NCBI GenBank assembly: GCA_937901805.1
Contig: CALDJI010000142.1
Coordinates: 1 to 7,797, forward strand
Reading direction: 5' to 3'
DNA length: 7,797 nucleotides
Source: an uncultured Clostridia bacterium
GTDB lineage: Bacteria; Bacillota; Clostridia; Oscillospirales; Ruminococcaceae
The position numbers and the translations under genes are program-made. Every line of letters begins with the position of its first letter. The stretch's first letter is position 1. The notes under the pieces are model-generated. The model was given only the letters and a program-made list of their open reading frames with translations. It made no database searches and was not told the DNA's origin. Positions 6,086 through 7,797 of this stretch are shown piece by piece.

Positions 6086-6799
6086 TTGAAGATCTTTACC
6101 ATTGCGGATTTACACCTGTCTTTGGATGGGGAGAAACCGATGGATATTTTTCCCGGATGGGAAAACTATGTAGAGCGGATCCGGGAAAACTGGGAAAGGC
6201 TGATAGGCCCGGAGGATACGGTTGTAATTGCTGGGGATCTCTCCTGGGGCATGTCTTTGGAGCAGGCGCTTGTGGATTTTCGTTTTTTGGAAGCATTGCC
6301 TGGAAACAAGCTGATTGTCAAAGGAAACCATGATTACTGGTTTTCCACTCTTTCCAAAATGAACCGTTTTTTTGAGCAGAATGGATTAAACAGCCTGAAA
6401 ATCATTCATAATAACTGCGCTGAGACTGGAGAGATTGCAGTCTGCGGTTCCCGCGGATGGATGCTCGACAGCGCAGAAGAGCATAATCACAAGGTCTATC
6501 TGCGCGAAGTCGGCAGGCTGGAGGCTTCCCTGAAAGAGGGGGCCAAGACGGACAGGGAGCCGGTGGCTTTTCTCCACTATCCGCCTGTCTACCAGAATAA
6601 CTGCTGTGAGGAAATGCTGGAAGTGATGCGGCGCTACGGCGTCAAACGCTGCTTTTACGGGCATATCCACGGTTCCGGCGCGCAGTACGCCTTTCAGGGA
6701 GAATATGGAGGAATCCAGTTCCGCCTGGTATCCGCTGATTACCTGAAATTTACACCCATCCAGGTGATTTCTGCGAAAAATGATGACTGCGTGTACTGA
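6086..6799 (+). CDS. Calcineurin-like metallophosphoesterase
   Basis: This 237-residue protein is a calcineurin-like phosphoesterase with the full binuclear metal site: IADLHLS with D8 and H10, VIAGDLSW with D51, VKGNHDYW with N81 and H82, FLHYPP with H164, and CFYGHIHG with H193 and H195. Members act on phosphomonoesters or phosphodiesters such as nucleotides; the specific substrate is unknown. The start is a TTG at 6086, after a purine-rich GAGGGGAAGG (6075-6084); no ATG lies near, and the family motif begins at once, so the TTG start is well supported. No signal peptide is present, so it is probably cytoplasmic. It follows the dipeptidase by 33 nt and is probably cotranscribed with it. No terminator is visible after the stop; the tig promoter begins within 15 nt. 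Confidence 0.9.
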   Translation: MKIFTIADLHLSLDGEKPMDIFPGWENYVERIRENWERLIGPEDTVVIAGDLSWGMSLEQALVDFRFLEALPGNKLIVKGNHDYWFSTLSKMNRFFEQNGLNSLKIIHNNCAETGEIAVCGSRGWMLDSAEEHNHKVYLREVGRLEASLKEGAKTDREPVAFLHYPPVYQNNCCEEMLEVMRRYGVKRCFYGHIHGSGAQYAFQGEYGGIQFRLVSADYLKFTPIQVISAKNDDCVY

Positions 6800-6812
6800 T
6801 TGAAAAAAATGG

Positions 6813-6841
6813 TGGAATTTTAAAAAACTCTGTGCTATAAT
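6813..6841 (+). promoter_or_regulatory. Vegetative (sigma-A type) promoter of tig with extended -10
   Basis: A consensus -10 TATAAT (6836-6841) is preceded by TGC (6833-6835), an extended -10. At 17-nt spacing the -35 is TGGAAT (6813-6818), a weak match that the extended -10 could offset. Transcription would start near 6848, giving a leader of about 33 nt. It lies just after the phosphoesterase stop codon. The stretch ACTCTGTG immediately before the -10 is shared with the rplS promoter. Confidence 0.75.
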
Positions 6842-6880
6842 AGCCAAGATAGATTGTTTTCAAAACAGGAGGATGTCAAC

Positions 6881-7797
6881 ATGAGTTTAGTCTCAGCGAA
6901 CAAAACCGAAACCAATCACTATGAATTGGAAGTAAAAGTAGAAAAAGAGCAGTTTGAGGAAGCTCTTACCAAAGCATTTAAGAAAAACGCGCCGAAAATG
7001 ACTGTCCCTGGTTTCAGAAAGGGGAAAGCTCCGCGTCATCTGATTGAAAAACTCTATGGCGAGAGTGTGTTCTTTGAGGACGCTGTCAATATGTCTTATC
7101 CGGATGCATATGCACAGGCAATTGAAGCTGCCGGCATCACTCCTGTTGCAGAAGCGCAAGTGGAAATTACCGAGATCAGCAAAGACGGCTATACCTTTAA
7201 GGCAAACGTCGTTGTAAAACCGGATGTGGAAGTGGAAAACTACAAGGGCATTGAGGCAACCAAGGATCTGCACAAGGTTACCGCGGAAGAGGTTGACGAC
7301 GCTATCGAAAAATTGCGTGAGAGAAATGCAAGAATTATCACGGTCGAGGATAGAGCGGCAGAAAACGGTGACAATGCCATGATCGATTTTGAGGGCTTTG
7401 TCGATGGCAAGGCGTTTGAAGGCGGCAAAGGGGAAAATTACCCGCTGACCCTCGGTTCCGGCCAGTTTATCCCGGGCTTTGAGGAGCAGATTGTCGGCCA
7501 TAATGTCGGAGACGAGTTTGACGTCAACGTCACTTTCCCGGAAGAGTACCATGCAAAAGAGCTTGCTGGAAAGCCGGCTGTATTTAAGTGTACTGTAAAG
7601 GAAATCAAGGTAAAAGAGCTTCCGGAGCTTGATGATGATTTCGCACAGGACGTATCTGAGTTTGATACTCTGGAGGAGTATAAGGCAGACGTACGCAAGA
7701 AGATTGAGGAAAAGAAGGCTGCTCAGGCAAAGGCGAAAAAAGAGGACGCTGTCATCGAGAAGATTATCGAGGGTGCGCAGATGGAGATTCCGGAGGC
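6881..7797 (+). CDS. tig: Trigger factor, N-terminal and middle part (3' end outside the window)
   Basis: Trigger factor is the ribosome-bound chaperone that meets nascent chains at the exit tunnel next to L23. About 305 residues are present of a usual 430 or so. The ribosome-binding signature GFRKGKAP is at 44-51 in the N-terminal domain. The FKBP-like prolyl isomerase domain spans about 155-245, including MIDFEGFVDGKAFEGGKGENY and LGSGQFIPGFEEQIVG (191-206). The C-terminal chaperone domain starts at about 250 (DDDFAQDVSEFDTLEEYK) and runs, lysine- and glutamate-rich, off the window. The ATG at 6881 follows AGGAGG (6867-6872) with 8-nt spacing. It has its own promoter at 6813-6841. In many bacteria tig is followed by clpP and clpX, but that cannot be seen here. 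Confidence 0.96.
   Translation, partial: MSLVSANKTETNHYELEVKVEKEQFEEALTKAFKKNAPKMTVPGFRKGKAPRHLIEKLYGESVFFEDAVNMSYPDAYAQAIEAAGITPVAEAQVEITEISKDGYTFKANVVVKPDVEVENYKGIEATKDLHKVTAEEVDDAIEKLRERNARIITVEDRAAENGDNAMIDFEGFVDGKAFEGGKGENYPLTLGSGQFIPGFEEQIVGHNVGDEFDVNVTFPEEYHAKELAGKPAVFKCTVKEIKVKELPELDDDFAQDVSEFDTLEEYKADVRKKIEEKKAAQAKAKKEDAVIEKIIEGAQMEIPE

Noticed and set aside
6893..7552. 219-residue minus-strand open frame opposite tig
   Set aside because: It mirrors the trigger factor coding sequence; the plus strand has promoter, ribosome binding site and clear family motifs.
1..7797. Mobile element, CRISPR array, phage or defence system
   Set aside because: No direct-repeat arrays, transposase or integrase motifs, terminal inverted repeats or tRNA sites are seen; all genes are common chromosomal genes in one orientation.

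Overview
This window is ordinary chromosomal core sequence of a moderately GC-rich member of the Bacillota, most likely class Clostridia. The order rplS-lepB-rbgA-rnhB-yraN and the adjacent pair of a B12-type radical SAM protein and a DUF2344 protein are typical of clostridia. Strong AGGAGG ribosome binding sites and TTG starts fit. An Oscillospiraceae/Ruminococcaceae-type gut anaerobe is a reasonable guess from base composition and protein flavour, but this is inference. Every real gene lies on the plus strand. No tRNA, rRNA, CRISPR array, insertion sequence, phage gene or toxin/defence gene is visible. No gene-free stretch exceeds about 185 bases.

Layout. Bases 1-2001 hold the C-terminal three quarters of a TIGR03960-family radical SAM protein (cut by the window edge) and, overlapping it by 14 nt, its usual partner, a DUF2344 (TIGR03936) protein. 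A strong-looking extended -10 promoter follows directly. It has a roughly 140-nt leader with a two-part hairpin resembling an L19 autoregulatory leader, then rplS (ribosomal protein L19) and a clear intrinsic terminator. From 2641 to 5060 runs a tight cluster: lepB (signal peptidase I), rbgA (50S assembly GTPase), rnhB (RNase HII) and yraN (UPF0102 nuclease-fold protein), with 11-nt or overlapping junctions. After a small hairpin come an M19-family dipeptidase and a metallophosphoesterase, probably in the same transcription direction. At 6813 a second extended -10 promoter drives tig (trigger factor), which runs off the right edge.

The common theme is ribosome biogenesis and protein maturation: L19, the 50S assembly factor RbgA, trigger factor at the peptide exit tunnel, and signal peptidase for exported proteins. 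Genome maintenance is represented by RNase HII and YraN. The rplS and tig promoters share an unusually similar core sequence, which hints at coordinated expression.

The most notable observation is that the radical SAM protein appears to lack the middle cysteine of its CX3CX2C iron-sulfur motif (Gly in its place, one base change from Cys). I found no evidence for an undescribed multi-gene system here.
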